DNA of 64,000 nt from Streptomyces sp. NBC_01232 (lineage in GTDB: Bacteria > Actinomycetota > Actinomycetes > Streptomycetales > Streptomycetaceae): NCBI RefSeq assembly GCF_035989885.1, contig NZ_CP108518.1:6687001-6751000 (forward strand), in the 5' to 3' direction. The notes under the pieces were generated by a model. The model saw only the letters and a program-made list of their open reading frames with translations. It was not told the DNA's origin and searched no databases. The first letter of the stretch is position 1, and every line of letters starts with the position of its first letter. This document shows, one piece after another, positions 29,805-38,765 of this stretch. The position numbers were made by a program, and so were the translations under genes.

Positions 29805-31616
29805 TCAGCCCAGGTCGAAGACGTTCCGCAGGCCGAGACGGTGGCGCCAGAGGTCGTGGCGCTTGGCGGCCTCCAGTTCCGGCGCCCGGTACAGCGGTCG
29901 GACCGTGCACCGCGGCGCCGGGGAACCGTCCCGGTCCAGCAGGGAGTTGACGGCAGCACGGGCCGAGGCGTTGGCGCCCTCCATCGTCGCCAGGTCGATG
30001 TCGACCGCGACGTAGTCCCCGCTGAGGAAGAAGTTGGGGATGCGGGTGCCCGCGCTCGGCCGGTTGTGGAAGGTGCCGACCGGGTGGATGAGCAGCTCGT
30101 CCTGGTTGGTGGGGTGCGGGGTGCCGAGCCCGTCCACGCCCGGGTCCAGGAACCAGGAATGCAGCTTGGAGTCGGCCAGCAGTGTCTTCCCGGTGTCGTT
30201 GAGGGAGGCCTTCAGCTGCGCCCACACCTCGCGGGCCACCTCCTCGCGGGTGCACTGCTTGGCCGTCCTTCCGTACAGGATCCCCGGCTTGTCCCACTCC
30301 GAGATGTCCACCGACAGGCAGTCGACCGCGCTCCCGTCGCCGTAGTCGGCCGGGAAGTCCCGGTCCGGCCAGTGCTCGGCCTGCTGGATCGCGGTCAACG
30401 ACCATGGGGAGTCGATGCAGTTGAGATGGCCGTGCACCAGTGGGGCCCGCTCGGTGAGATAGAACTGGATGCCGGTCATCCAGTCCGTCTGCAGCCGGTC
30501 GCAGCGCCCCAGCATCGGATCGGCGGCCCGCAGCGCCGCGCTCCAGGTGCGGCGGGCGTGCTCGACGGGCAGCGCGCTCACGTAGTGGTCCGCGGTGACG
30601 CTGTGCACGGCGCCGTCCGGGCCCTCGACGGCGACCCCGCTCACCCGGCCGCCCGCGCACCGCACCTCACGTACGGTCCAGCCGATCCTGAACTCCACGC
30701 CGAGGGAGCGCAGATGGGCCTCCCAGGGGTCGATCCAGGCCTCGTTGGTCGGCAGGTTGAGGATCCGGTCGGGCGGGCCGTCGGCCCCGCGCCCCAGCAG
30801 GTTGAAGACGAAGGCCTCACCGAGGGTGCCGACCGTACGGGTGGAGGCCTCCTCGGCCTTGGTCGCCACGATGTTGCGGGTGATGCCGACGGCGAGGATG
30901 CGCCGGTACTCGTTCGACATCCGCGCCGCGCGCACGAAGTCCCACCACGGGGTCCGTTCCCACACCTCGTCGCGCCGCTCGTCGCAGCTGGTGAGGAAGA
31001 CGAGCACGCGATCGACGAAGTACGCCGTCTCGTGCGGCGGGAGCCGGACCAGTGTCTGCAGGATGCCGGTGAGGGCGCGCCGGAGCTCCTCGGGCGTCAG
31101 CTCGGCGGGGGAGTGCTCCGGCCAGGGGATGGGCGCGCGCAGGTCCTCGCGCCCGGCCGCCCGGGCGAACATCATCTCGCGGGGCGCGACGAGGTTGTCC
31201 CACACGCCGTGCGCGTTCCCGGGGAAGGGGATCCGCCGCATCGTGTCGGGCAGGTTGTGGTAGATGCCGGGGATGAAGCGGAAGCCGTGCTCGGCCGGCA
31301 GCGGCCGGCGCCCGCCGCGGGCGCTGCCGGGCACGTCCATGCTGCGTGCCTTGCCGCCCAGCGCCCGGCGCTCGTACACCGTCACGGCGTAGCCGCTTTC
31401 GGCGAGTTCGTGCGCGGCGGTCAGGCCGGCCACCCCGCCGCCGAGCACCGCGACACGCCGTCCGGCCGACGGCGAAGGCGGTACCGGCGGACTGCCCGCG
31501 GCTGCCGTGGCCGCCGCGGCCGGCGTCGCCCCGCCTCCGGCCGCGACCGCCCCCGAGGCGGCCGCCGCGCCCGCGCCCGCGATGAACGTACGCCTGGAAC
31601 TCCTTGTGCCCGCCAT
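29805..31616 (-). CDS. Tat-exported FAD-dependent desaturase/dehydroxylase-like enzyme
   Basis: The protein has 603 residues from ATG 31616. A twin-arginine signal (SSRRTFIAGAG, then an Ala/Gly-rich hydrophobic run) covers residues 1-45. The flavin site VAVLGGGVAGLTAAHELAESG starts near residue 54, with YERRALGGKARS following. The C-terminal FFLSGDYVAVDIDLATMEGANASARAA closes the FAD fold. This is the phytoene-desaturase/hydroxysqualene-dehydroxylase superfamily; substrate is not certain. It should act on the outer face of the membrane. A 15-bp palindrome lies 15 bases upstream of the start. Confidence 0.82.
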   Translation of the reverse strand: MAGTRSSRRTFIAGAGAAAASGAVAAGGGATPAAAATAAAGSPPVPPSPSAGRRVAVLGGGVAGLTAAHELAESGYAVTVYERRALGGKARSMDVPGSARGGRRPLPAEHGFRFIPGIYHNLPDTMRRIPFPGNAHGVWDNLVAPREMMFARAAGREDLRAPIPWPEHSPAELTPEELRRALTGILQTLVRLPPHETAYFVDRVLVFLTSCDERRDEVWERTPWWDFVRAARMSNEYRRILAVGITRNIVATKAEEASTRTVGTLGEAFVFNLLGRGADGPPDRILNLPTNEAWIDPWEAHLRSLGVEFRIGWTVREVRCAGGRVSGVAVEGPDGAVHSVTADHYVSALPVEHARRTWSAALRAADPMLGRCDRLQTDWMTGIQFYLTERAPLVHGHLNCIDSPWSLTAIQQAEHWPDRDFPADYGDGSAVDCLSVDISEWDKPGILYGRTAKQCTREEVAREVWAQLKASLNDTGKTLLADSKLHSWFLDPGVDGLGTPHPTNQDELLIHPVGTFHNRPSAGTRIPNFFLSGDYVAVDIDLATMEGANASARAAVNSLLDRDGSPAPRCTVRPLYRAPELEAAKRHDLWRHRLGLRNVFDLG

Positions 31617-31631
31617 GGCGAATGCCCTCTC

Positions 31632-31646
31632 GTTACCGCTGGTAAC
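31632..31646. promoter_or_regulatory. GTTACC-GCT-GGTAAC palindrome
   Basis: A perfect 6-bp inverted repeat with a 3-base spacer, directly upstream of the FAD desaturase-like gene. It resembles an operator; the same TTACC/GGTAA half-sites occur in the att core. Confidence 0.5.
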
Positions 31647-31789
31647 AGCCTGTCCGGCGCAGGAGCATATGAGGGGCCGGATGGACGCGGAAGGCGTAGA
31701 AGTACCCGAGCGCACTATGGCGCGAAAGGATTGTTCCGTCGTCCACTGTGGGAACCTTGACTACACGTCACGGGAAAAGGAGCCGGTGC

Positions 31790-32095
31790 ATGCCGAGTGA
31801 GCCGCTGTCGCAGAAGGAGATCGAGGACCGGTTGCGGGAACTCCCCGGCTGGGCCTTCGAGGACGACCGGATCTTCCGCACCTACCGGCTGGGCACGCAC
31901 TTCGCCGCGAGTGCCCTCGTCGCCCATATCGCCAGCGTCCAGCAGGAGTTGAACCACCACTCCGACCTGACGCTCGGTTACAACACGGTCCGGCTCTCCG
32001 TGAACAGCCACGACGCCGGTGACGTGGTGACGGAGTCCGACTTCGCCCTCGCCGAACGCGTCGAAGCACTCGCCCCGGCCCACGGCGCGAGCTGA
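31790..32095 (+). CDS. phhB: Pterin-4-alpha-carbinolamine dehydratase
   Basis: The protein has 101 residues from ATG 31790 with AAAGGAG upstream, the usual length for the family. It dehydrates 4a-hydroxytetrahydropterin to recycle the cofactor of aromatic amino acid hydroxylases. The active-site pattern HHSD (residues 55-58) follows the helix HIASVQQELN, and LSVNSHDAGDVVTESDFALAERVE completes the fold. Its stop overlaps the start of the methyltransferase gene (TGATG), so the two are coupled. Divergent from the FAD enzyme gene. Confidence 0.92.
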   Translation: MPSEPLSQKEIEDRLRELPGWAFEDDRIFRTYRLGTHFAASALVAHIASVQQELNHHSDLTLGYNTVRLSVNSHDAGDVVTESDFALAERVEALAPAHGAS

Positions 32096-32859
32096 TGACC
32101 ACGCACATACCGTCCGCGAGAACCCTGCTCGACTACGACGCCGAGGCCGAGGTCTACGACGCCACCCGTGGCGGCACCCCGCGCGCCGAGGCGGCCGCCG
32201 CCGCCGTCCTCGGACTGCTCCCCGCGGACACCGGAACCCTCCTCGACCTCGGCTGCGGCACCGGCATCGTCACCAGCCGGCTCAGGCGCCCCGCCCTGCA
32301 CGTCCTCGGCGCCGACGCCTCCCACGGAATGGCCGCCGCGGCACTGCGGCGCGGCGTGCCGGTGACCCTGGCCGACGCGGCCCGGCTGCCCGTGCGGTCG
32401 GGATCACTGTGCGCGGTGAGCGCGGTGTGGCTCCTGCACCTGCTGCGCGAGCCGGGGCTGGTCCCGGCGGTGATCGCCGAGGCCGCGCGGGCGCTGCGGC
32501 CCGGCGGTGTCTTCCTCGCCACCGTGGACAAGGACTCGGCGCACGACGTGGGCAGCGACATCGACGCCGTCTTCGCCGCGCACCTGACCCCGACCCCCTC
32601 GGACGCGTCCGGGGAGGTCGAGGCCTACGCGGCCCGGGCGGGCCTGCTCCCGGTCGGCGAGGCCCTCTTCACCGGCCACGGCCAGGGCCGCAGCCCGCGC
32701 GGCTCCGCCGAGGCCCTGCTCGCGGGCCGGTACGCCTCGCGGATCGTCCCGCGCGGCATCACCGCGCAGGAGCTGGCGGCCCGGCTGGAACTGCTGCCGG
32801 ACCAGGACGTTCCGCGCGCGGAGCCGACGTACCGCATACGGAGCTTCGTACGCGTCTGA
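32095..32859 (+). CDS. Class I SAM-dependent methyltransferase
   Basis: The protein has 254 residues. Motif I LLDLGCGTGIVTSRL (about residues 45-59), VLGADASHGMAAAAL as the acidic end of strand 2, and ALRPGGVFLATVDKD as motif III mark a UbiE-like small-molecule methyltransferase. A gene start fused to the dehydratase stop implies joint expression. The substrate is unknown; no DNA- or protein-binding extra domain is present. Confidence 0.87.
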   Translation: MTTHIPSARTLLDYDAEAEVYDATRGGTPRAEAAAAAVLGLLPADTGTLLDLGCGTGIVTSRLRRPALHVLGADASHGMAAAALRRGVPVTLADAARLPVRSGSLCAVSAVWLLHLLREPGLVPAVIAEAARALRPGGVFLATVDKDSAHDVGSDIDAVFAAHLTPTPSDASGEVEAYAARAGLLPVGEALFTGHGQGRSPRGSAEALLAGRYASRIVPRGITAQELAARLELLPDQDVPRAEPTYRIRSFVRV

Positions 32860-32888
32860 CCAGGGCGAAAGATCCGCCCTGAGCCCCG

Positions 32889-33737
32889 TTACACGTCGAA
32901 TTCGGCCGGGTCCGGCCCGATCCGGCGGCCCGCGGCGCCCGCGCCCAGAGCGTCCAGGGCGGCGATGTCGGCGGCGTCCAGCTCGAAGCCGAACACGTCC
33001 AGGTTCTCCCGGATGCGCGCGGGCGTCACGGACTTCGGGATCACGACGTTCCCGTGCTGCAGATGCCAGCGCAGCACCACCTGCGCGGCGCTGCGGCCGT
33101 GCTTGCCGGCGATCGCGGTCACGGCAGGCAGGGTAAGGAGCTCCTTGCCCTGGCCCAGCGGGGACCAGGCCTCGGTGGCGATCCCGCGCTCGGCGTGCAC
33201 CGCGCGCAGCCCGGCCTGCGGGAAGAGCGGGTGCAGCTCGACCTGGTTCACGGCCGGGACCAGCTCGCTCTCGGCGGCGAGCCGCTCCAGATCCGCCGGG
33301 CGGAAGTTCGACACGCCGACCGCCTTGGCGCGGCCGCTCGCCGCGATCTCCTCGAAGGTCTTCCAGATGGCGACGAAGTCGTCGCGCATCGGACGCGGCC
33401 AGTGGATCAGGTACAGGTCGACGTGGTCCAGGCGCAGCTTGGCGAGGGAGTCGTCGAAGGCGCGCAGCACCTGGTCCCGGCCCCACTTCTGCTTCGGGCC
33501 GTTCCACAGCTTGGTGGTGACGAACAGCTCCTCGCGCGCCAGCCCGGACGCGGCGACGGCCTTGCCGGTGCCGGCCTCGTTGCCGTAGATCGCGGCCGTG
33601 TCGATGCTGCGGTATCCGGCCTCCAGTGCGGTCCCGACGGCGTGCTCCGCCTCCGCGTCCGGCACCTGCCAGACGCCGAAGCCGAGCTGGGGCATGAGCG
33701 TGCCGTTGTTGAGCCTGATGGCGGGAACCTGGTTCAC
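32889..33737 (-). CDS. Aldo/keto reductase
   Basis: The protein has 282 residues from GTG 33737. The alternative GTG at 33755 lacks a ribosome site, whereas GAGGGAAAG lies upstream of 33737. The catalytic tetrad is present: D (SIDTAAIYGNE), Y in the same motif, K (FVTTKLW) and H (YLIHWPRP). The NADP site VIPKSVTPARIRENLDVF is also visible. This is the 2,5-diketo-gluconate-reductase-like group, soluble and NADPH-dependent, with broad carbonyl substrates. Convergent with the methyltransferase gene. Confidence 0.92.
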   Translation of the reverse strand: MNQVPAIRLNNGTLMPQLGFGVWQVPDAEAEHAVGTALEAGYRSIDTAAIYGNEAGTGKAVAASGLAREELFVTTKLWNGPKQKWGRDQVLRAFDDSLAKLRLDHVDLYLIHWPRPMRDDFVAIWKTFEEIAASGRAKAVGVSNFRPADLERLAAESELVPAVNQVELHPLFPQAGLRAVHAERGIATEAWSPLGQGKELLTLPAVTAIAGKHGRSAAQVVLRWHLQHGNVVIPKSVTPARIRENLDVFGFELDAADIAALDALGAGAAGRRIGPDPAEFDV

Positions 33738-33846
33738 GTCTGGTCTTTCCCTCACGTCGGTGTGCAGGTGGTGGCGGTGGAGCGCCGTACGAGGGGCGAC
33801 AACCGGCCTCTCGTACGACGTATTCCCGCCATCCGGACGCGCACCC

Positions 33847-34623
33847 TCACGTGGTCCCGAGGTACGCCTCCCGCACCAGCGGGTTCGCCCGTACCTCGGC
33901 GGCGGAGCCCGCGGCCAGCACCGCCCCGAGGTCCAGCACGACCACCCGCGAGCAGAGGTCCATCACGAAGGCCACGTTGTGCTCGACCAGCAGCACCCCG
34001 CAGCCCTCCCGCTCCGCCAGCCGCCGGACGACCTCCGCGAGCCGGTCGCGCTCGGGCGCGGACATGCCCGAAGCGGGCTCGTCCAGCAGCAGCACCCGCG
34101 GCGGATCGGCCACCGCGCGGGCCAGCTCCACCATCCGGGCCTGCCCGACGGGCAGCCCGCCGGCGTACGCGGTCCCGAGCGCGCCGATCCCGCAGTCGGC
34201 CAGCACCCGCTCACCGCGGGCCCGGCGCTCGCGCTCCCTCGCCCGCCGCGCCGGGAGGGCGAGGAGGTCGGCGGCCGGACCGCCCCCGCCGCCCCGCCAC
34301 TCCTGCGCCACCAGCACGTTGTCGGCCACGCTGAGCTGCCCGAACAGCTGCTGCCGCTGGAAGGTCCGGCGTATCCCGTGCCGGGCCCGCCAGACCGGGG
34401 AGCGGCGGGTGATGTCCGCCCCGTCCAGCAGCATCCGCCCCTGGTCGGGCCGGCGGATCCCGGACAGGACGTCGAACAGCGTGGTCTTTCCGGCCCCGTT
34501 CGGTCCGATCAGCCCGCACACCTCGCCCGCGCGGACCCCGAGGTCCACCCCGGTCAGCGCCCTGACGCCGCCGAAGCGCACGCCCACCCCGCGGGCCTCC
34601 AGTACGTATCCGCCCTCGCTCAT
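33847..34623 (-). CDS. livG: Branched-chain-type ABC transporter ATP-binding protein
   Basis: The protein has 258 residues. Walker A GLIGPNGAGKTT, the family-specific signature region AGGLPVGQARMVELARAV and Walker B VLLLDEPASGMS are present, followed by VEHNVAFVMDLCSRVVVLDLG. The C-terminal RANPLVREAYLG is the typical LivG end. Its ATG overlaps the stop of the permease/LivF fusion by 4 bases (ATGA, 34620-34623), so it is last in a three-gene operon with the binding protein. It powers uptake of branched-chain amino acids, amides or related compounds. Confidence 0.92.
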   Translation of the reverse strand: MSEGGYVLEARGVGVRFGGVRALTGVDLGVRAGEVCGLIGPNGAGKTTLFDVLSGIRRPDQGRMLLDGADITRRSPVWRARHGIRRTFQRQQLFGQLSVADNVLVAQEWRGGGGGPAADLLALPARRARERERRARGERVLADCGIGALGTAYAGGLPVGQARMVELARAVADPPRVLLLDEPASGMSAPERDRLAEVVRRLAEREGCGVLLVEHNVAFVMDLCSRVVVLDLGAVLAAGSAAEVRANPLVREAYLGTT

Positions 34624-37328
34624 GTCGCCATCCCCAGATAGGCCTCGGTGAGCCGGTCCGCCTCCACCTCGGCCCGGGGGCCGCACCAGGACACCCGCCC
34701 CTGGGAGAGGTAGGCCACGGTGTCCGCGATCCCGAGGATCTCGGCGGCCTTCTCCTCCACCAGGAGCAGTGCGGTCCCGGCGTCGCGGAGCTCGGTGAGC
34801 AGCGCGTACACCTCCTCCACCACGCGCGGGGCGAGCCCGAGCGAGGGTTCGTCGGCGATCAGCACCGCGGGCGGCCGCTGCAGCAGCGGCGCCAGGGCCA
34901 GCATCTGCTGCTCCCCGCCGGACAGTGCTCCGGCGGGGATTGCGCGCCGCTCCGCGAGCCGCGGGAAGCGCGCGTACACGGCGGCGCGCGCTTCGGCGTC
35001 CCGCAGGTACAGGGCCAGGTTCTCCTCGATGGTGAGGGCGGGGAAGATCCCGCGCCCCTCGGGGGCGAGCAGCACACCGGCCCGCGACCGGCGCACGGCC
35101 CCGTCCTGCGTGGTGTCCCGCCCGCTCACGTACACCGCCCCGCCCTGGGCCGGCAGCAGCCCCGCGGCCACCCGGCAGGCGGTGCTCTTCCCGGCGCCGT
35201 TGGGCCCCAGCACGGCGAGGATCTCACCCGTGCGGACGGCGAGGTCGACCCCGTGCAGGACGAGCCCCCCGTCGTACCCGGCGGTGACCCCGCGCAGCTC
35301 CAGGGCGGTGTCTTTCGGCCTCGCCGGCGTTTGAGGCGCGGGGTCCGGGGCGGAGCCCCGGGAAGCGGAGGCGGGCTGTCCCGCCAGCCCCGGCTGCACG
35401 GGGGTCCGGGGCGCCAGCCCCACCGCCCGCCGCTTCGCCAGCCGCACCGGCACCGCCGCGCAGTACCCGTCCGGGTCATTGGCCAGGGCCAGCCCCGCCA
35501 GCCCGAAAAGAATCACCGGCAGATGCGCCGACGCCGTCACGTAGTCCGCCAGCAGCCGCGGGGCAACGGCGAACACCAGTCCCGCCACCACCGCGTACTG
35601 CGGCCTGCGCACACCCGCCGCCACGACCACCGCCAGCCACACCAGCCCGGTCATCGCCGTGAAGTCCGTCGCCGTGATCCGGGTGTTGTACGACGCGTAC
35701 AGCACGCCCCCGAACCCGGCCAGCCCCGCCGACAGCGTGAACAGCAGCAGCTTCGTCCGCAGTACGGAGACCCCCGAGGCGGCCGCCGCCGGCGGGGCCG
35801 AGCGCACGGCGAGCATCGCGCGCCCCGACGGCGAGTTCCGCAGCGCGCTCAGCCCGGCGGCCACCAGCGCGACCAGCACCACCAGGGCCACGCCCAGTGC
35901 CCGGTCGTCCGACAGGTCCACCGGCCCGATCACCGGCCGCGGGATCGACCACCCCGCATCGCCGTTGCGCAGCCACCGCATCTGGAAGAGCACCTGGTCG
36001 GAGAGGAAGGCCAGTGCGAGGGTGGCCAGGGCCAGGGACCTGCCGCCCAGCCGCAGTGCCGGCAGTGCGACGAGCGCCCCCAGCAGTGCCGCCACGCAGG
36101 TGCCCACGGCGAGCGCGGCCACGAAGGGCCAGCCCCGGCTCATCAGCAGCCCGGCCACGAGCGCGGCACCGGTCACGAAGGTGCCCTGCGCCAGCGAGAC
36201 CATCGCCCCGAGCCCGGTGACCAACGTGAACGACATGAACACCAGCGCGATGGCCAGCCCCTGTGCCAGCAGCCCGCTCCAGAAGGGCGAGGTCACGGTG
36301 TAGAACGCCACGCACAGCGCCGCCGCCCCCGCTGCCCACACCCCCCACCGCCGCCCCCACGAGGCCCCGGCCAGATGGTCGACCGGCGGCGCGTCAACGG
36401 GCGCGACCCCGGCCGTCCGTGCCCGGCGGGTCAGCACCAGCAGTCCGCCGAACAGGATCAGGAAGGGCACGGCCGTGCGGAAACCGGTGAGGGACTCGGC
36501 GAAGGACGCGTAGCCGGCGACCAGGTTCTGCAGCACTCCGAGCCCCAGCCCGCCCGCGAAGGCGAGCGGCACGGACGCGAACCGCCCGATGACCGCCGCC
36601 GTCGCCGAGACGAACAGGAACAGGGTGAAGTCGTGCGCGGAGAGCCCCAGCAGCGGGGTCGCCAGCACACCCGCCAGGCCGGCCAGCGCCGACGCGATCA
36701 TCCACGCCACCGACGACAGCCGGTCGGCGCTGATGCCGCGCAGCTCGGTCAGCGAGCGGTTGTCGACGGCGGCCCGCAGCTGCAGCCCCAGCCGTGTGTG
36801 CCGCATCATTACCCACAGGGCCACCGCCACCAGAGCGGTCACCACCCAGGTGATCAGCTGGTCGGAGTCGATGCCGACGCCCTCCGCGAGCTGCCAGGAC
36901 TTCGCTGGGCTGGGCCCCACGCCCGGCAGCCCGAACTGGTTCTCCGCGGGCTTCACCGGCGCACCGGCTTCGGAGAGCAGCTCCACCACCCACAGCCCGG
37001 CGGCCGGCAGCGCCACCAGCAGCCCGATGGTGGCCACGATCTGCGCGGTCTCGCCGACCCGGGCGAGGCGGCGGAACATCAGCCGGTCCAGGCCCCAGCC
37101 GAGACCGGGGGCGAGGACGCACACCACCAGCAGCGCGGCCGGGACGGCGGGCCAGCCCAGCCCCGAGTGCAGCTCGTAGAAGGTGAGCGCGCACAGGTAG
37201 GCGGTGGCCCCGTGCGCGAAGTTGAACAGCCCGGACGCCGAGTACGACAGCACCAGCCCGGTGGCGAGCAGTGCGTACAGGGCGCCGGAGACCAGACCGC
37301 TCAGTACGAAGACGAGCAGATCCCCCAT
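34620..37328 (-). CDS. LivH-LivM-LivF triple fusion ABC transporter protein
   Basis: This is one continuous frame of 902 residues. Residues 1-300 are a LivH-type permease (GLVSGALYALLATGLVLSYSASGLFNFAHG). About 330-620 is a LivM-type permease (SFTLVTGLGAMVSLAQGTFV, GRSLALATLALAFL). A Pro/Ala-rich linker (about 625-665) leads into a LivF-type ATPase with Walker A LGPNGAGKST, LSGGEQQMLAL and Walker B VLIADEPSLGL. In most bacteria these are three proteins. The binding protein gene lies 9 bases upstream, and LivG overlaps downstream, so the complex would be the fusion, LivG and a lipoprotein. No stop or frameshift signal interrupts it. Confidence 0.9.
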   Translation of the reverse strand: MGDLLVFVLSGLVSGALYALLATGLVLSYSASGLFNFAHGATAYLCALTFYELHSGLGWPAVPAALLVVCVLAPGLGWGLDRLMFRRLARVGETAQIVATIGLLVALPAAGLWVVELLSEAGAPVKPAENQFGLPGVGPSPAKSWQLAEGVGIDSDQLITWVVTALVAVALWVMMRHTRLGLQLRAAVDNRSLTELRGISADRLSSVAWMIASALAGLAGVLATPLLGLSAHDFTLFLFVSATAAVIGRFASVPLAFAGGLGLGVLQNLVAGYASFAESLTGFRTAVPFLILFGGLLVLTRRARTAGVAPVDAPPVDHLAGASWGRRWGVWAAGAAALCVAFYTVTSPFWSGLLAQGLAIALVFMSFTLVTGLGAMVSLAQGTFVTGAALVAGLLMSRGWPFVAALAVGTCVAALLGALVALPALRLGGRSLALATLALAFLSDQVLFQMRWLRNGDAGWSIPRPVIGPVDLSDDRALGVALVVLVALVAAGLSALRNSPSGRAMLAVRSAPPAAAASGVSVLRTKLLLFTLSAGLAGFGGVLYASYNTRITATDFTAMTGLVWLAVVVAAGVRRPQYAVVAGLVFAVAPRLLADYVTASAHLPVILFGLAGLALANDPDGYCAAVPVRLAKRRAVGLAPRTPVQPGLAGQPASASRGSAPDPAPQTPARPKDTALELRGVTAGYDGGLVLHGVDLAVRTGEILAVLGPNGAGKSTACRVAAGLLPAQGGAVYVSGRDTTQDGAVRRSRAGVLLAPEGRGIFPALTIEENLALYLRDAEARAAVYARFPRLAERRAIPAGALSGGEQQMLALAPLLQRPPAVLIADEPSLGLAPRVVEEVYALLTELRDAGTALLLVEEKAAEILGIADTVAYLSQGRVSWCGPRAEVEADRLTEAYLGMAT

Positions 37329-37337
37329 GCCGCTGAC

Positions 37338-38606
37338 CTACTTGAAGGGGATGGGTTCGTAGCACTTGAACGGCACGGAGACCTCGTACGCGCCGTTCTT
37401 GAGCTGGACGAGGGCCCCGCAGCCGAAGCTGTCCTTCTGCCCCTTGGGCTCGGCGCGGTCGCCGACGAGCGTGCCGGTGTCGGAGAAGCCCTGCGCGGCG
37501 GCCTGGAAGGACTCCACGGTCAGCTCCTTGCCCGCCTTCTGCGCGATGGAGACGAACAGGTCGGCCGACATGTACCCGGTCAGCATGTGCATGTTCAGGG
37601 GCACTTCCCGGCCGCCGGCCGCCGCCTTGATGTCGGCCTTGAACTGCGCCATCTTCGGGTCGGCGGACTCGAACGGCTGGAACTGGAGCAGCACGTGCAC
37701 CCCGTCGAGGGCCTGCTTGGTGGCGTCCTTGGCGAGCAGCCCGGGGTCGTAGTCGGTCGGGTCGGAGATCAGTCCCTTGTAGCCGCTGCGCTTGAGGGCG
37801 GTGAAGAGCCCGATGTTGTTGGGGGTCTGCATGACGGAGACGACGGCGTCCGGTGCCTTGCCGTCGTTGCTGGAGAGGATCTCCTTCACGTACGCGGACC
37901 AGTCGCTCGGGACGGCGGTGCCGGGCACGGAGGCCTTGGCGTAGGAGACCGTGAACCCGGCGCTGGTGAAGCCCTGCTGGAAGGTGCGGATGCCGAACTT
38001 GCCGGCGTCGCTGTCGTTGGCGATGATCGCGACCGACTTGCCCCGGGCTCCGCCCAGGATCTGGCCGATGCCCTCGGGCCAGGTCTGGTTGATGGTGCCG
38101 CCGGGGGTGGGGACCAGGCAGCCGTTGAAGCCGTAGATGTGCTGGGGTCCGCAGAAGGAGGGCAGGGTGCCCCATCCGAAGGTGGGGACCTTCTCCTGCT
38201 CCAGGAAGTCGGCGCCGGAGAAGGTCACCGAGCTCATGGGGGAGACGGCGAAGACCTTGTCCTGCTGGACGAGTTTGCGGGCGGCCGCCAGGTTCTTGGC
38301 GGGGTCCTGGCCGTCGTCCTCGGCGCCGAGGTAGTCGATCCTGCGTCCGTTGATCCCGCCCTCGGCGTTGGCCCGGAGGTAGCGGGCCCTGGCCCCGAGG
38401 TCCGTGTCCTTCTTGCTGTAGCCGCTGGCACTGGTCATCGACACGATCCCGCCGACCTTGACCGATTCGGCGGTCACCCCGCGGGAGGTGCCGGGCGCGT
38501 CCCCGGGTTTGCCCGGGGAGGTGCCGTTGGTGGAGGCGGAGTTGCAGGCGGATACGAGCGCGAGGGCCGCCGCCGCGGCGGCCAGGGTGCGGATCGGTCG
38601 CAACAT
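37338..38606 (-). CDS. ABC transporter substrate-binding lipoprotein (Leu/Ile/Val-BP type)
   Basis: The protein has 422 residues from ATG 38606. The signal peptide ends in lipobox LVSAC with lipidated C21, so the mature protein is anchored on the outer membrane face. The periplasmic-binding type I fold is recognisable from SVKVGGIVSMTSASGYSKKD, ANAEGGINGRRIDYLGAEDDG, SVAIIANDSDAGKFGI and the C-terminal region. Four cysteines (FCGPQHIYGFNGC, FGCG, KCYE) may form disulfides. First gene of the operon with the LivHMF fusion and LivG; a perfect 14-bp inverted repeat operator lies 45 bases upstream. Ligand unknown. Confidence 0.9.
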   Translation of the reverse strand: MLRPIRTLAAAAAALALVSACNSASTNGTSPGKPGDAPGTSRGVTAESVKVGGIVSMTSASGYSKKDTDLGARARYLRANAEGGINGRRIDYLGAEDDGQDPAKNLAAARKLVQQDKVFAVSPMSSVTFSGADFLEQEKVPTFGWGTLPSFCGPQHIYGFNGCLVPTPGGTINQTWPEGIGQILGGARGKSVAIIANDSDAGKFGIRTFQQGFTSAGFTVSYAKASVPGTAVPSDWSAYVKEILSSNDGKAPDAVVSVMQTPNNIGLFTALKRSGYKGLISDPTDYDPGLLAKDATKQALDGVHVLLQFQPFESADPKMAQFKADIKAAAGGREVPLNMHMLTGYMSADLFVSIAQKAGKELTVESFQAAAQGFSDTGTLVGDRAEPKGQKDSFGCGALVQLKNGAYEVSVPFKCYEPIPFK

Positions 38607-38651
38607 GTCGGGGATCCCCTCCGGTTGGAATCCCCGCATTCTGTGCGTGAC

Positions 38652-38699
38652 CTGACGGATCGTCAATATTGCTGACGGGTAGAAATGACGATCCGTCAG
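38652..38699. promoter_or_regulatory. 14-bp inverted-repeat operator upstream of the ABC operon
   Basis: CTGACGGATCGTCA (38652-38665) and its exact reverse complement (38686-38699) flank 20 bases. Each half is itself palindromic (TGACG-GAT-CGTCA), as for TetR-type dimer sites bound in pairs. It overlaps the likely promoter of the binding-protein gene. No TetR gene is adjacent in this window. Confidence 0.7.
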
Positions 38700-38765
38700 T
38701 TATGTTGCCGCCCGGCCGGAGAACCGACCGGACCTGCCGCGATGGCCCGCGGTCTGCCCCCCCGC

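Noticed and set aside
35253..38675. A 1140-codon plus-strand frame opposite the LivHMF and binding-protein genes
   Set aside because: Gln/Arg/Pro-rich with no domain, antisense to clear transporter genes; a known effect of high-GC third positions.
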